Shown in pieces: positions 25,801 to 31,962 of a stretch of 64,000 nucleotides of DNA. This DNA is from Pomphorhynchus laevis. Its lineage: Eukaryota > Acanthocephala > Palaeacanthocephala > Echinorhynchida > Pomphorhynchidae. Position 1 is the first letter of the stretch; every line of letters begins with the position of its first letter. The DNA is taken from the NCBI GenBank assembly GCA_012934845.2, contig WNNJ02003189.1, forward strand, positions 1 to 64,000, written 5' to 3'. The notes below the pieces were generated by a model. It was not told where the DNA came from and did not search any database. It saw only the letters and a list, made by a program, of their open reading frames with translations. Both the position numbers and the translations under genes were made by a program.

Positions 25801-27110
25801 GACAAAATTGCATTTTTCCTCTGGTATTTGAGCAAATCATTTTCTAACGCAGATTTAAATTCTTCGGTTTCTCGCAACTTTCCGGTAAGCTAATACGGTT
25901 TAAAAGCTTTTTTAAAATCGCCAATTAGAAATCGAAGTTAGAAAAATCGCCTATTAGAAATCGAATTTGCTATAATCGAATTGCATCAAATAAACATTTA
26001 AATTGTCTTTCTGTTTATAGACAGAAAGTAGTTAGCGAGACGCTTAAAGCAAAATAAATTATTTTGACTACAATAATTTAAACAAAAATTATATTTGTAA
26101 CTATTATTTTGTAGAAAATTCGATTAAAAATCAGATTTGATTAAAAATTGCTAAAAGTTAAAAGCTTTAATCGTTAAAATTTAAAAAAAAGTTTTGAACA
26201 AGCCTTAGAAAATATACAATAGTGAGACACTTTCAATATTTTTTAAACATCAAGAATCAAAACTACTCGATGCAAATTTCTACTAGATTATGGCTAACAT
26301 ACTTTGTACAATTCATAGTAGAGATATAACAACTAGTAGGATTTGTTATAATCCTACTATTGTATGATTCTAATAGTAAGATAAATAGTAGGATTTATCA
26401 AAGAGATGAATCCTACTATCAATCGCAAAGATGAAGGATTCGTAAAGACATTAAAGATTTTTTAATTTTTTTTAAAATACTACAAAATAAGATAACTTGC
26501 AATACTATGTAATTTGTATTTTTGATTTTACAGATGTCTGAATATGTTCTATGTCAAGATCGAAATATCACAAGAAATTTTTGCGCTTTTTATTGTGTTG
26601 CCAAATAGTACTCTTTTCATGTTTTGAATTTTCAAACACTAGCACAGCTACTAGAGATATAACAATTTAACTTTATTCAATTAACAATGCACATTGTAGA
26701 TTGAATATCATGCATTGGTTCAGCAAACTAACTTGTTGTTTACCTACAAATAATGGACTTTGCTGGTACGTATTTCGTGAACTGACATAAAAGAATAGAT
26801 AACCTTTAAATTTAATTATGTCCTTACTTACCATAACATTAAATAAAAAATATTTGAATTAAACAAGCGCTTTAAAATTTAAGCTAAAACGAACCTTATC
26901 ACGTTCTTCAAGCATTGAAATCATAAGATGTTCAAAATTTGCATCGGTAACATTTCGGAATTCCATACCAGAAGGAGCTTGTCTTCCTTCATCGTACATA
27001 GCTGTGTTGTGCTCAATAATCGCGTTAGAATCATTGTCATTGCGTTCTGAATTTATATCATCATTCTCTTCGATTTGACATTCCGGAATAACAGGTAAAA
27101 TGTCGCACAT
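4767..27110 (-). CDS. PPFIA: Liprin-alpha (PPFIA / SYD-2) gene, 21 exons modelled
   Basis: Liprin-alpha is a cytoplasmic scaffold of presynaptic active zones and focal adhesions; its coiled coils bind partners such as RIM and ELKS, and its SAM domains bind LAR-type phosphatases and CASK. Joining 21 minus-strand exons at GT-AG boundaries keeps one frame for 1053 codons; vertebrate liprins are about 1200. Residues 1-72 are the acidic N-terminus ending in the conserved [11 protein letters not shown]; 73-454 are coiled coil; 455-780 are a diverged linker; about 795-868, 888-955 and 974-1045 are SAM1, SAM2 and SAM3. Exons, 5' to 3': 27110-26895, 25889-25773, 25728-25627, 25578-25405, 24824-24750, 24693-24652, 24600-24469, 23397-23251, 23202-23112, 23058-22988, 21863-21669, 18354-18272, 18219-17875, 15649-15457, 15323-14965, 14917-14836, 13058-12843, 12796-12621, 6569-6472, 6423-6248, 4835-4767. 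The last exon and stop are not confidently found. Coiled-coil segments known in vertebrates seem missing after exons 1, 7 and 11. Confidence 0.93.
4836..5459. other. Intron 20 of liprin-alpha, AT-rich part
   Basis: AT-rich intron sequence between exon 21 and a 122-bp tandem array. No ORF or element was recognised. Confidence 0.4.
5460..5836. repeat. Three tandem copies of a 122-bp unit
   Basis: The block TCTTGACTGTCAGGTTACAA starts at 5480, 5602 and 5724. The copies are almost identical, each ending TTTAGAAAATTCTAGAA, so the array is recent. It lies within an intron of liprin-alpha. The unit encodes no long ORF and has no recognised relatives elsewhere in the window. Confidence 0.9.
5837..6247. 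other. Liprin-alpha intron 20, remainder
   Basis: Contains a purine-rich AT stretch and an acceptor-like site near 6160 followed by ACTCAAACACGACAATC. This echoes the start of exon 21 but hits a stop after eight codons, so it is probably an inactive duplicate or chance. Confidence 0.35.
6248..6423 (-). CDS. PPFIA: Liprin-alpha exon 20, SAM3 (residues 972-1030)
   Basis: Acceptor ATATAG; two bases complete Asp; then 58 codons, donor [29 protein letters not shown] and [20 protein letters not shown] match vertebrate DVLVWSNDRVIRWILSIGL and LIESGVHGALLALDETFDF. The intron before it is 48 nt. Confidence 0.96.
6472..6569 (-). CDS. PPFIA: Liprin-alpha exon 19, SAM2 end (residues 939-972)
   Basis: Acceptor CTTTTAG; one base restores Arg; then [20 protein letters not shown], matching NSFQCGIMCLRRLNYDRKEL. 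Ends phase 1 at ACGG|GTAGCT. A second AG ten bases downstream is rejected because it would drop the conserved HRxS. Confidence 0.92.
6570..7640. other. Liprin-alpha intron 18, AT-rich part
   Basis: AT-rich sequence with no supportable ORF. A short inverted repeat is present at 6875-6895 (TTTTCATGG / CCATGAAAA). Confidence 0.4.
7640..9660 (+). pseudogene. Degenerate non-LTR retrotransposon (EN and RT relics)
   Basis: Broken plus-strand frames keep APE endonuclease landmarks: [14 protein letters not shown] (about 7910), then [20 protein letters not shown] (about 7990), and then RT-type text near 9060-9340: [30 protein letters not shown] and [11 protein letters not shown]-like codons ([10 protein letters not shown]). 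The order EN then RT0-RT3 is correct for a LINE. Many stops. The clade is not certain (Jockey/RTE type). It lies antisense inside a liprin intron. Confidence 0.65.
9540..11700. repeat. AT-rich repeat cluster bounded by inverted copies
   Basis: A block with AATATTTCGATAG followed by CATCATCA and ending TTTTTAACATTTATGCAAAA lies at 9555-9680 (+). Its inverted copy is at 11690-11560, and a partial plus copy at 10255-10320. Between them, A-rich segments recur several times, for example CATAAAACAAGCGATAAA (9825, 11025) and ACAAGTGATAAAAACACACG (10441, 10490). The arrangement suggests a non-autonomous terminal-inverted-repeat element with internally expanded filler. No transposase is visible. Confidence 0.55.
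11454..11495. repeat. Perfect 18-bp inverted repeat
   Basis: CTGTTAGCATCTTCAGAT, a 6-nt spacer, then its exact complement. A partial copy, GTTAGCATCTTCAGATAATT, lies upstream at 11380-11400. The CATCTTCAG core also occurs in the fold-back element at 52350, hinting at a shared terminal motif. Confidence 0.8.
11830..12330 (+). pseudogene. Degenerate LINE RT C-terminal relic
   Basis: Plus-strand text [20 protein letters not shown] followed by [13 protein letters not shown] resembles the post-RT region of Jockey/RTE-type LINEs (the usual order is LYxSLIxSxLxYG ... IxNxAIRxI). Stops interrupt it. It may be the 3' part of the copy at 7640-9660, separated by the repeat cluster. Confidence 0.45.
12621..12796 (-). 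CDS. PPFIA: Liprin-alpha exon 18, SAM2 (residues 881-939)
   Basis: Acceptor ATTCAG, 58 codons plus two bases, donor [30 protein letters not shown] and [15 protein letters not shown] match vertebrate SAM2 closely. It is separated from exon 17 by a 46-nt intron and from exon 19 by a 6-kb repeat-filled intron. Confidence 0.97.
12843..13058 (-). CDS. PPFIA: Liprin-alpha exon 17, SAM1 (residues 809-880)
   Basis: Acceptor TTTAG, 72 codons, donor [29 protein letters not shown] is essentially identical to vertebrate liprin-alpha, and [20 protein letters not shown] follows. It is the strongest single identification in the window. Confidence 0.98.
13059..14835. other. Liprin-alpha intron 16, AT-rich with short Penelope tail traces
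   Basis: AT-rich intron. At 14670-14715 (minus strand sense) GAGGTCATCAAGAGGAACTG matches the Penelope-like 3' region. Otherwise no recognised content. Confidence 0.45.
14836..14917 (-). CDS. PPFIA: Liprin-alpha exon 16, start of SAM1 (residues 781-808)
   Basis: One base completes Lys; then 27 codons [20 protein letters not shown]..., ending VVAWLE, donor GAG|GTACTT. It matches [25 protein letters not shown], the entry to SAM1. The intron before it is 47 nt; the one after it is 1.8 kb. Confidence 0.92.
14965..15323 (-). CDS. PPFIA: Liprin-alpha exon 15 (residues 662-781)
   Basis: Acceptor TTTTTAG, 119 codons plus two bases, donor CAAAA|GTATGA. The Gln/Ser/Asn-rich linker contains [14 protein letters not shown], equivalent to vertebrate KGIKSSIGRLFGK, the conserved basic motif between coiled coils and SAM domains. 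It is the largest exon of the gene. Confidence 0.85.
15457..15649 (-). CDS. PPFIA: Liprin-alpha exon 14 (residues 597-661)
   Basis: Acceptor TTTAAG; one base restores Arg; then [20 protein letters not shown], matching vertebrate RLIQEEKENTEQRAEEIESRV. It then becomes Ser-rich ([18 protein letters not shown]). The donor is chosen at TCT|GTGATT (15456) because it alone keeps frame with exon 15; a stronger-looking site, ATAA|GTAAAC, 13 nt later would break it. Confidence 0.82.
15650..16362. other. Liprin-alpha intron 13, left part
   Basis: AT-rich DNA between exon 14 and a Penelope-like fragment. No ORF or structured repeat was supported. Confidence 0.4.
16363..17112 (+). mobile_element. Penelope-like 3' fragment with an inserted LINE piece
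   Basis: From TTAAGTGGCAAATTTTTATG, the last codons of the Penelope ORF (KFLWMDNK), through the structured segment (hairpin, GGCCCC/GGGGCC and CTCTGCTAT/ATAGCAGAG pairs, 16450-16535) to the tail ending about 16757. A minus-strand L2-like endonuclease fragment (about 16760-17100; translation includes [11 protein letters not shown]) then interrupts it. The tail tag AGCTGATTTGAT recurs at 17100-17111, consistent with a 12-bp target-site duplication around the LINE piece. Confidence 0.75.
17113..17874. other. Liprin-alpha intron 13, right part
   Basis: AT-rich, unremarkable intron sequence up to the exon 13 donor. No element was recognised. Confidence 0.4.
17875..18219 (-). CDS. PPFIA: Liprin-alpha exon 13 (residues 482-597)
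   Basis: One base completes Trp; then 114 codons and two bases; donor ATGAG|GTGAAT. It contains [10 protein letters not shown], like vertebrate ANVAQAFESD, and ends [18 protein letters not shown], a close match to TLAMMLQEQLDAINKEIR. A 48-nt in-frame stretch at 18185-18138 could be a cryptic intron, but it has no pyrimidine tract and reads through, so I keep one exon. Confidence 0.88.
18272..18354 (-). CDS. PPFIA: Liprin-alpha exon 12 (residues 455-482)
   Basis: Acceptor TTTTCAG, 27 codons plus two bases; donor ATTG|GTATTT. It encodes a Ser/Asn/Tyr-rich stretch ([16 protein letters not shown]). Liprin linkers are poorly conserved here, so the call rests on splice sites and on the phase that restores Trp with exon 13. 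Confidence 0.6.
18470..18790 (-). mobile_element. Penelope-like 3' fragment, minus strand
   Basis: Contains the tail tag (GTAACCGAGTCTATG, 18476) and the minus-strand structured segment (18570-18665), whose stem B strands pair as CTGTTATG with CATAGCAG by G-U wobbles. The sequence then runs into the ORF end region (TATTTATTATAAATCCA). It is more diverged than the copies at 16.4, 60.3 and 61.4 kb. Confidence 0.7.
18791..19650 (-). repeat. Series of solo Penelope-like tail ends and fold-backs
   Basis: The terminal tag (consensus AACTGAGTCTACGT) occurs near 18810, 19060, 19150 and 19487, each followed by AT-rich tail-like sequence. A palindromic segment (AAAAACGTTTTTTAC / AAAAAAACGTTTTTA) sits at 19325-19370. 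Nothing coding; the short ORFs here are chance. Confidence 0.6.
19696..20336. repeat. Direct duplication of a 230-bp AT-rich unit
   Basis: The unit GTATAAAATATAATAACCTA ... ATTATGGATAGTTGCT occurs at 19696-19932 and again at 20103-20336, near-identical. The intervening 170 bp holds an inverted repeat (AGATATTTCGACTGTAC-type arms near 19985 and 20035). The ending GTTGCTTTCGGGTCAGATG is also related to a block at 19208. Confidence 0.75.
20337..21668. other. Liprin-alpha intron 11 with a solo Penelope tail
   Basis: Positions 20485-20700 resemble a minus-strand Penelope-like tail (ACTACTGAGTCGGG ... GAATTGACTTATAAATAATA ... GAGGTCATC). The segment 20850-21100 is less AT-rich and has 97 codons open on the minus strand (from 21064), but I recognise no domain there and it is not in frame with liprin. 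Confidence 0.45.
21669..21863 (-). CDS. PPFIA: Liprin-alpha exon 11 (residues 390-454)
   Basis: Acceptor TATTCAG, 65 codons, donor AAG|GTACGC. It begins [20 protein letters not shown], matching RQREKMNEEHNKRLSDTVDKLL, and continues [16 protein letters not shown], matching KERMAALEDKNSLLREVE. This is the end of the conserved coiled-coil half. Confidence 0.93.
21864..22987. other. Liprin-alpha intron 10
   Basis: AT-rich intron with short inverted repeats, for example TTGTTAATTGTCT / AGACAATTAACAA at 22009-22041. No coding or element content is supportable. Confidence 0.4.
22988..23058 (-). CDS. PPFIA: Liprin-alpha exon 10 (residues 366-389)
   Basis: Two bases complete the split codon; then 23 codons ([20 protein letters not shown]...), donor ACG|GTGATT. 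It is short and coiled-coil-like, with correct phase on both sides. The intron before it is 53 nt. Confidence 0.7.
23112..23202 (-). CDS. PPFIA: Liprin-alpha exon 9 (residues 336-366)
   Basis: Acceptor AAATAG, 30 codons starting [18 protein letters not shown], plus one base; donor GAAA|GTAATA (phase 1). Coiled-coil composition and position fit the vertebrate AEERHGNIEERLRQMEAQLE region. Joined to exon 10 it restores an Asn codon. Confidence 0.75.
23251..23397 (-). CDS. PPFIA: Liprin-alpha exon 8 (residues 287-335)
   Basis: Acceptor TTTAG, 49 codons from [18 protein letters not shown] to KEISLKQ, donor CAG|GTTAAA. It matches the vertebrate block MEERITTLEKRYLAAQREA followed by LNDKLENEIANKDS. 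The intron after it is 48 nt. Confidence 0.85.
23640..23978. repeat. 39-bp tandem repeat in liprin-alpha intron 7
   Basis: About eight units of 39 bp, each made of two related halves (TGACGTATTCTATTGCAA and TGACGCATTTTACTGCAAAAG). Because 39 is a multiple of three, both strands stay open and give periodic pseudo-proteins with a 13-residue period ([13 protein letters not shown] on the plus strand). This is a repeat artefact rather than a gene. Units toward 23980 are the most homogeneous. Confidence 0.9.
23979..24468. other. Liprin-alpha intron 7, rest
   Basis: AT-rich. At 24299-24333 (minus strand) a short open piece reads [11 protein letters not shown] followed by a GT donor. It vaguely resembles the vertebrate LSSHVTELEEDL segment missing from the model, but it lacks an acceptor, so it is not called an exon. 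Confidence 0.35.
24469..24600 (-). CDS. PPFIA: Liprin-alpha exon 7 (residues 243-286)
   Basis: Acceptor TTTAG, 44 codons ending [18 protein letters not shown], donor AAT|GTATAT. The C-terminal half corresponds to the vertebrate AKVIELQEIISKQSREQ coiled coil. About 60 residues of coiled coil expected next are not visible in the 1.07-kb intron that follows. Confidence 0.78.
24652..24693 (-). CDS. PPFIA: Liprin-alpha exon 6 (residues 229-242)
   Basis: Micro-exon of 42 nt between TTTAG and CAG|GTTTGT, encoding [14 protein letters not shown]. It falls in the low-complexity Ser/Thr segment that vertebrate liprins also have here. Support comes from splice sites, frame and position only; it could be alternatively used. 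Confidence 0.65.
24750..24824 (-). CDS. PPFIA: Liprin-alpha exon 5 (residues 204-228)
   Basis: Acceptor AAATAG, 25 codons starting [12 protein letters not shown], donor GAG|GTTTGT. It corresponds to vertebrate VRERLRVALERCSLLEEEL. It is followed by a 56-nt intron. Confidence 0.85.
25405..25578 (-). CDS. PPFIA: Liprin-alpha exon 4 (residues 146-203)
   Basis: 58 codons from [18 protein letters not shown] to HHKELDEK, donor AAG|GTATGT. The block [20 protein letters not shown] is diagnostic of liprin-alpha and is matched closely. A short polar insert ([13 protein letters not shown]) lies between the two conserved halves, at the same place where vertebrate proteins vary. Confidence 0.94.
25627..25728 (-). 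CDS. PPFIA: Liprin-alpha exon 3 (residues 112-145)
   Basis: Acceptor TTTAG, 34 codons, donor CGC|GTAAGC. It contains [20 protein letters not shown], nearly the vertebrate [20 protein letters not shown], a hallmark of the liprin coiled coil. Both flanking introns are under 50 nt. Confidence 0.92.
25773..25889 (-). CDS. PPFIA: Liprin-alpha exon 2 (residues 73-111)
   Basis: Acceptor TATTAG, then 39 codons beginning [11 protein letters not shown], donor AAA|GTAACA. It aligns with the vertebrate LTQGKLHEVGHERDSLQ block of the first coiled coil. About 13 residues that precede this block in vertebrates have no visible counterpart in the 1-kb intron before it. The following intron is only 44 nt. Confidence 0.88.
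25890..26894. other. Liprin-alpha intron 1
   Basis: AT-rich intron with small local repeats such as GTAGGATT (26335-26405) and AGAAATCGAA (25935, 25970). No exon for the roughly 13 residues expected between exons 1 and 2 was recognised. Confidence 0.4.
26895..27110 (-). CDS. PPFIA: Liprin-alpha exon 1 (residues 1-72)
   Basis: Starts with ATG ([10 protein letters not shown], as in vertebrate MMCEVMPTISE), continues through an Asp/Asn-rich acidic stretch and ends [15 protein letters not shown], the most conserved N-terminal block of liprin-alpha. Phase-0 donor AAG|GTTCGT. The start is chosen because the N-terminal MCD context matches the family and an acceptor-like site lies 25 nt upstream. 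Translation beyond the donor soon loses liprin similarity. Confidence 0.88.
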
Positions 27111-27140
27111 TAACTGATTAAAAATGCCCTTTTGTCTGAA
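27111..27140 (-). promoter_or_regulatory. Candidate 3' splice site just upstream of the liprin ATG
   Basis: On the minus strand a strong acceptor, TTTCAG, ends at 27136, leaving 25 nt of leader (27135-27111) before the ATG. This suggests that the first coding exon is joined to an upstream leader, either a normal 5' UTR exon or a trans-spliced leader. No donor or leader exon was recognised upstream, and no promoter motif is evident. Confidence 0.4.
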
Positions 27141-27404
27141 ATTGAGAAAAACACTAATAAAATGTATAAGCCCAATTCACCGAAATGGTAAAAACTTGAT
27201 ATCTTACTCTATGTAAGATATCTATAGGTTGATTATCAAAGCATATAGGAATTTTGATATTAATCTTTTTAATATTTTCGTACGTGTATTCACAAATAAT
27301 TTTAAGAATTTCAAAATCACAAGCACCTACTATTTTAGAATGTAAGTATGGTCAATATTTTTAATTAAACAATATAAATTTAATAAATTATCAATTAAAT
27401 AAAT

Positions 27405-27575
27405 CATATCAGTTGAGTGAGCCTACGTATTTTGCACTTAAAAAATTGACATTTTCTATGATTTAGATTTTTTATAACTTGAGATTTTTTATAACACAGA
27501 ATCTTTATGAACGGCTTAATAAATAATATATTATTAAAATAAAGGTTAGAGGTCATCAGAGATAACCTTTAACCT
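27405..27575 (-). mobile_element. Solo Penelope-like tail, minus strand
   Basis: Begins with the terminal tag (CAGTTGAGTGAGCCTACGT), continues through the AT tail and ends at GGTTAGAGGTCATCAGAG, the beginning of the structured segment. About 170 bp, upstream of the liprin start. Confidence 0.6.
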
Positions 27576-27583
27576 TTCCTCTC

Positions 27584-27766
27584 ATGGAGATTAATAATAA
27601 ACCTAGCGCTGACACTGGTATTGCTCCTCTGACACATAGATTCAGTTCTGACCGAAAGAGAAAAAGCGAGTGTGAATTTTCAAGTGGTTGTCCACGTCAA
27701 GATGTTTCCTCAAGCACACGATGGTCGATACTGATATTCACCCAATTAATCGTTAACAAGGACTAA
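27584..27766 (+). CDS. Small ORF, 60 codons, unknown
   Basis: ATG to TAA with balanced composition (HRFSSDRKRKSECEFSSG, CPRQDVSSSTRW), less AT-rich than its surroundings. It could be a shred of a retroelement ORF1 or a chance frame; no domain or neighbour supports function. Confidence 0.2.
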   Translation: MEINNKPSADTGIAPLTHRFSSDRKRKSECEFSSGCPRQDVSSSTRWSILIFTQLIVNKD

Positions 27767-28025
27767 ACCACAAATAACACTTCACTAAAGAATTTCAAGA
27801 CTGAGACATTAGCAATATTAGTAACATTTAGCAATATTTCTTTAATATGAACAAAAATAAAGTAACAGCTCTCAAAAAAGTCAAAAGACATATTTATTTC
27901 TACCCTCTGTCACTCTAATCGTCACAATCCTTAGAAGACCTTTAGAATTTTACTCCCCCGTGACACCTTATCGACCGAATGTTTTGAATTACGAACTGAC
28001 TAGAATATTGTTACGACTTCTCATG

Positions 28026-28398
28026 ATAATAATACAATAATTTATTTAACGTGGCAAATGCGTACAAAATGCACGCTTACATGACCACAAACAAACAAAA
28101 AAAAGAACATCAAAGGTCACAGGTAATTAGTTAATTGTTGAAATGAAATTGGATTTGGCGTTCGAAGCACGGCATAGATGTTGATTGGCGGATATGAATA
28201 GGCAGTTGATTCCACAAGAGAGGAGCAGCCACAACGAAGGAGCGGAAGCCGAAAGAGGTAGAGTAGATTGGGACATGTAAAAAAAGGGAATTACGGGAAC
28301 GCAGAGCACAATACACAGTACGAGAATTGTCGAGAAAAGGAAGGTTGAGAAATGAAGGGGTATGAGAAGGTATAAGGCGAAAAGCAATGATAATATAG
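28026..28398 (-). pseudogene. L2-like LINE 3' end (family B), 5'-truncated
   Basis: Minus-strand C-terminal text TSFGFRSFVVAAPLLWNQLP and IHIRQSTSMPCFERQ precedes the 3' UTR and the terminal hairpin (GCGTGCA/TGTACGC, 28066-28050). The motif order (LHVPxYS, FRSxxVAAPxxWNxLP, FKR) is typical of the end of L2/CR1-group ORF2. The 5' end breaks at about 28398. Confidence 0.8.
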
Positions 28399-28529
28399 TC
28401 AAACAGTTTGCGAACGATTTCTCCAACAATGCCGGAGTATCGATCTCAGAACACTTCTGTTAGTCTCGAAGCACAGATATATCACTTGGAAAAGGTTTAT
28501 CTTCCGTTAAATTCAGCAATGGTTCATCT

Positions 28530-29066
28530 TCTGTTAAAAATAATAATTTATTTAATGTGGCAACTGCGTGACAGCTGTACGCTTAAAATTACACAAACAA
28601 AAAAAATATCAGAAGTCATATATGTTTATTAATAAATTGTTTAAATGACATCGGAGGCGTTTAAAGCACGACATTGAGGTTGATTGGCAGACATGAATGG
28701 GCAGGTGATTCCACGAGAAAGTAGCAGCCACAACGAGGGAGCGGAAGCCAAAAGAGGTAGAGTAGTTTGGGACATGTAAAAGAAGGGAATTACGGGAACG
28801 CAAGGAACAATAAACAGGACGAGAATTGTCGAGAAAAGGAAGGTTGAGAAATGAAGGGGTATGAAGAGTTACAAGGTGAAAAGCAATGATAATAAGACGA
28901 ATTTGAACACGACAATAAATGGTAGGCAAATCGAGAGAAGCAAGATTGTAGGATGTATGATCAAAACGATTAAAAGGGAGGAGAACTCGGACGGCTGCGT
29001 ATGATACGTTGTGAAGGAAGAAGAGTGGATTTAGGTGAGTTTAATAAATAGACTCAGACAGTAAAA
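28530..29066 (-). pseudogene. L2-like LINE 3' end (family B), second copy
   Basis: Same C-terminal region (LHTPSFLNLPFLDNSRPVYC, LLLHVPNYSTSFGFRSLVVA), extending further 5' than the previous copy. The 3' terminal hairpin is at about 28570-28590, followed by an ATTATTATT tail. Truncated at about 29066. Confidence 0.8.
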
Positions 29067-31962
29067 ACAATGAATTTTTAAGTAGCAAACGCGTGCCGGC
29101 GCACGCTTACATTACCTGTGAACAACAAAAAATCTAAATCATGTGTCGAGAAGGTGTGAACGGAGAAGGTGATTGAATGTGATAAAGGAGGGAGCGCGGC
29201 GGACGTCGAGAGGGAGTTGATTCCAGGCGAGTGACCCGTGACGATGAAAGATCGGAGACCATAGTTGTTGGAATAATTGGGGGCAAGGAGTAAGAGGGGA
29301 GGACGGGAACGCAGTGATAGAGAGAGGTAAAACGAGTGTCGTTTAAGAAAGAGAGGTTGATGAATGACCGGGAGCCGACAGCGATGGGACGAAAAGTGAC
29401 AGGAAGAAGGCGGAGGTGGATGCGAATATGGATGGTCGGACAGGAAAGTTGGGCAAGATATGTAGATGTGTGGTTAAAATGACACTACATAATTTTTGAT
29501 TCGCGAGATAAGTAAGTCATTATAAACTTTAAGACATGCAATTTCAGTAGAGTGATTAGAGCGAAAAAATAGCTTGGAAGGGAGGAAAAAAGTTGGAGAA
29601 AAATAGATATGCATTAACTTGCTTGAGAACAAGACGTTTAAGGAGTTTAGAGAGGGTTGAGAGAAGTGAGATAGGACGGTACGAAGATGGAAGTATGAGA
29701 TCGAGATATTGCTTTTTATAGGAGAGGCCGAACAGTGGCGCATTTCCAGTTGGAAAAAAAGTGGGGCCATTGATATACAAGTTGAACAAAGTGGTTAGTA
29801 AGGGTGAGATAGATGAACAGATTTTTTAATCAAGTTGGTGGGAATCGGGTTACAAGGAGATGTTTTTATTAGGTAATGACAGAAGAACCGAAGAAACTTC
29901 GTCAGACGAAAGGGGAAAGTGAAATAGCTCTGGGAGCGAAGTATTTAAAGAGTAGAGTGGATACAAGAAGCATATTGATAGAACGGAAATTAAATTAGAT
30001 AGCTTATATTGCAGATAAGAAAATTCATCATGATTTATGTTGCAAGGGGGTAGATGTTCGTGAAAGAATTGAGTTAAAGATTTTCCAATGAGATTTAGAG
30101 TTGGAAAATGACTCGAGTTGATTTCGCCAAAAGAGATTACGTTTAGTTCGCATAAGAATGAAATGGGAACGGCGGAGATAAAGATAGGAAGCACCGAGAT
30201 TTGGAGTGAGTGAATTTGGAGAACTTTTAAGAAAGCGATTAAACACACGAAAATAGTGAGGGAGCCGACGCTTAGAAAGACTACAGTCTGAATCGAACCA
30301 GGGAGCATGGCGCGACCGCTGAAAACGTCGTGGTCGAATAGGCAGAAGGTTATTAAGGATGTTCGTAAGTTCAGAATCAAACAGAATGCAGAGATCATCG
30401 GGAGAGAGATAGTTAAGAGGAAGTGAAAAGAGTGAAGAATTGAGTAAGGCTGTGCAGAGAATAGGGATATCGAGAAGCTTCCAGGGTCGACTTGGTGTGG
30501 ATAATGGTGGAGGCGGAGAAGGAGGATGGGGACGAGTAAGAGTAAGAGTGACAAGGAAATGATCGGACAAACCAGGATCAGTAATTGACAAGGAGGTATA
30601 GTCATTGAAGCAGTTAGGAACAGCAATGATGTCGAGAGCACCGCCGAGAATATGAGTTGGGCTTGTTGAAAGTAATTTATAGTTAAAATCAGAAAAAAGA
30701 TTAGTTAAAGTGATAGAGTCAGAGTCAGCCGGGCGATCAAGACGAATGTTAAAGTCACCGAGAACAAAAGAAGGAGTATAAGACAATAAACAGTGAGACA
30801 TAAGATCTGCAAGGTCGTTAAAGAAGATACGTGAGGGGGCAACTGAACCTGGACGGTATACAATCACAAGTTCCAGAGGGAAAGGAGTTGATAATCTGCA
30901 TATGAGTAATTCGAACGAGGTGTAACGGATGTTAACGTTGATTTTACGTAAAGACATTGGGTGACGAGCAATGGACAAAAATACCGTCATGGTTAGAAGC
31001 GGTAGATGAATGAGATGCAATGTGACGAGATGATTTAACTAGAGAACAACCAGAGTGACAAGTACGACGAATACCAAGATCGTCGGAGTCAGAGTGGCAG
31101 GATTCGGTAATGCAGAGAATATCGATAGATAATTCATCGACGATATTAAGAAGCATATCAGGTTTATGAAGAATTGAGCGACTGTTGAATAGACTAAGAC
31201 GATAAGACGAAAAGTATGCTCAGGAGCGAGATCGAGTAGCGAAGAAGACAAGGGGGAGAGATGGGACGGCATCGGATTTTTGGCCTTGTGTGTACAACTT
31301 GAAAATTTCCGTTGATTTGACGTATTGATAAGGATGACTCCGTTTTTTTCACGTCAATGTTTCTCAATGCAAGGTAAATTTAGCTGAGCAATATCAGAAG
31401 GAAAGCGGTCACGAAATATAACGACAAGTAGACGAAGTGGAAAGAAGTTTAAAACGTTGAGAGAAAACTAAAGATGCATGTGAACTATGTCGGAAAACGA
31501 TTTTTGGAGTGGAGGTATGATATGATTGGATTTAGTTGATTTGTTTAAACGGATAAAAGATAAAGGAGCGATCTTATTGAAAAGGGATCGATTATCATCA
31601 GGAAGAATGATTGAGAGTATAGACCTGAAATCAGATACATAATCGAGGTGACATTGAGGAGAAGCAGATTCGGGAAGCTTTAAGTTAGATATGATAATGC
31701 ATCGATCGCGCGAAGGAAAACGATTACATGGAAGTGGCAGACGGACAGACCTGGTAATAGTAGAGGCAGAAGAGTATGTAATCGTGGGAATGACAGGGGT
31801 GCTAAGTGAAGAATTAAGATAGTTTGGAGCATGTGTGACATGAGTAGTGTTGAATCGGTTGATCGGAGATGTTACTGGAGATGATTTTGATGGAAGGATG
31901 TAAATTATTAAGAAGTGATACAGTGGAGGTAGAGTAAGAAGTACCTGAAGAGAAGAAAAAAA
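29067..31962 (-). pseudogene. L2-like LINE (family A) lacking the RT core
   Basis: Read 5' to 3' on the minus strand it holds an ORF1 relic (31962-31300; SRDRCIIISNLKLPESA), then the APE endonuclease (31200-30480) with LFNSRSILHKPD, CITESCHSDSDD, FVLGDFNIRLDRP and GLSDHFLVTL, then the linker (30480-29870) and RT motifs 0-2 (PSSYRPISLLSTLSKLLKRL; NHSTEIACLKVYNDLLISR). At about 29480 it jumps to the RT C-terminus (NHTSTYLAQLS), so the catalytic YADD region is deleted. It ends with a hairpin and tail at 29100-29067. Frameshifts throughout. Confidence 0.82.
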
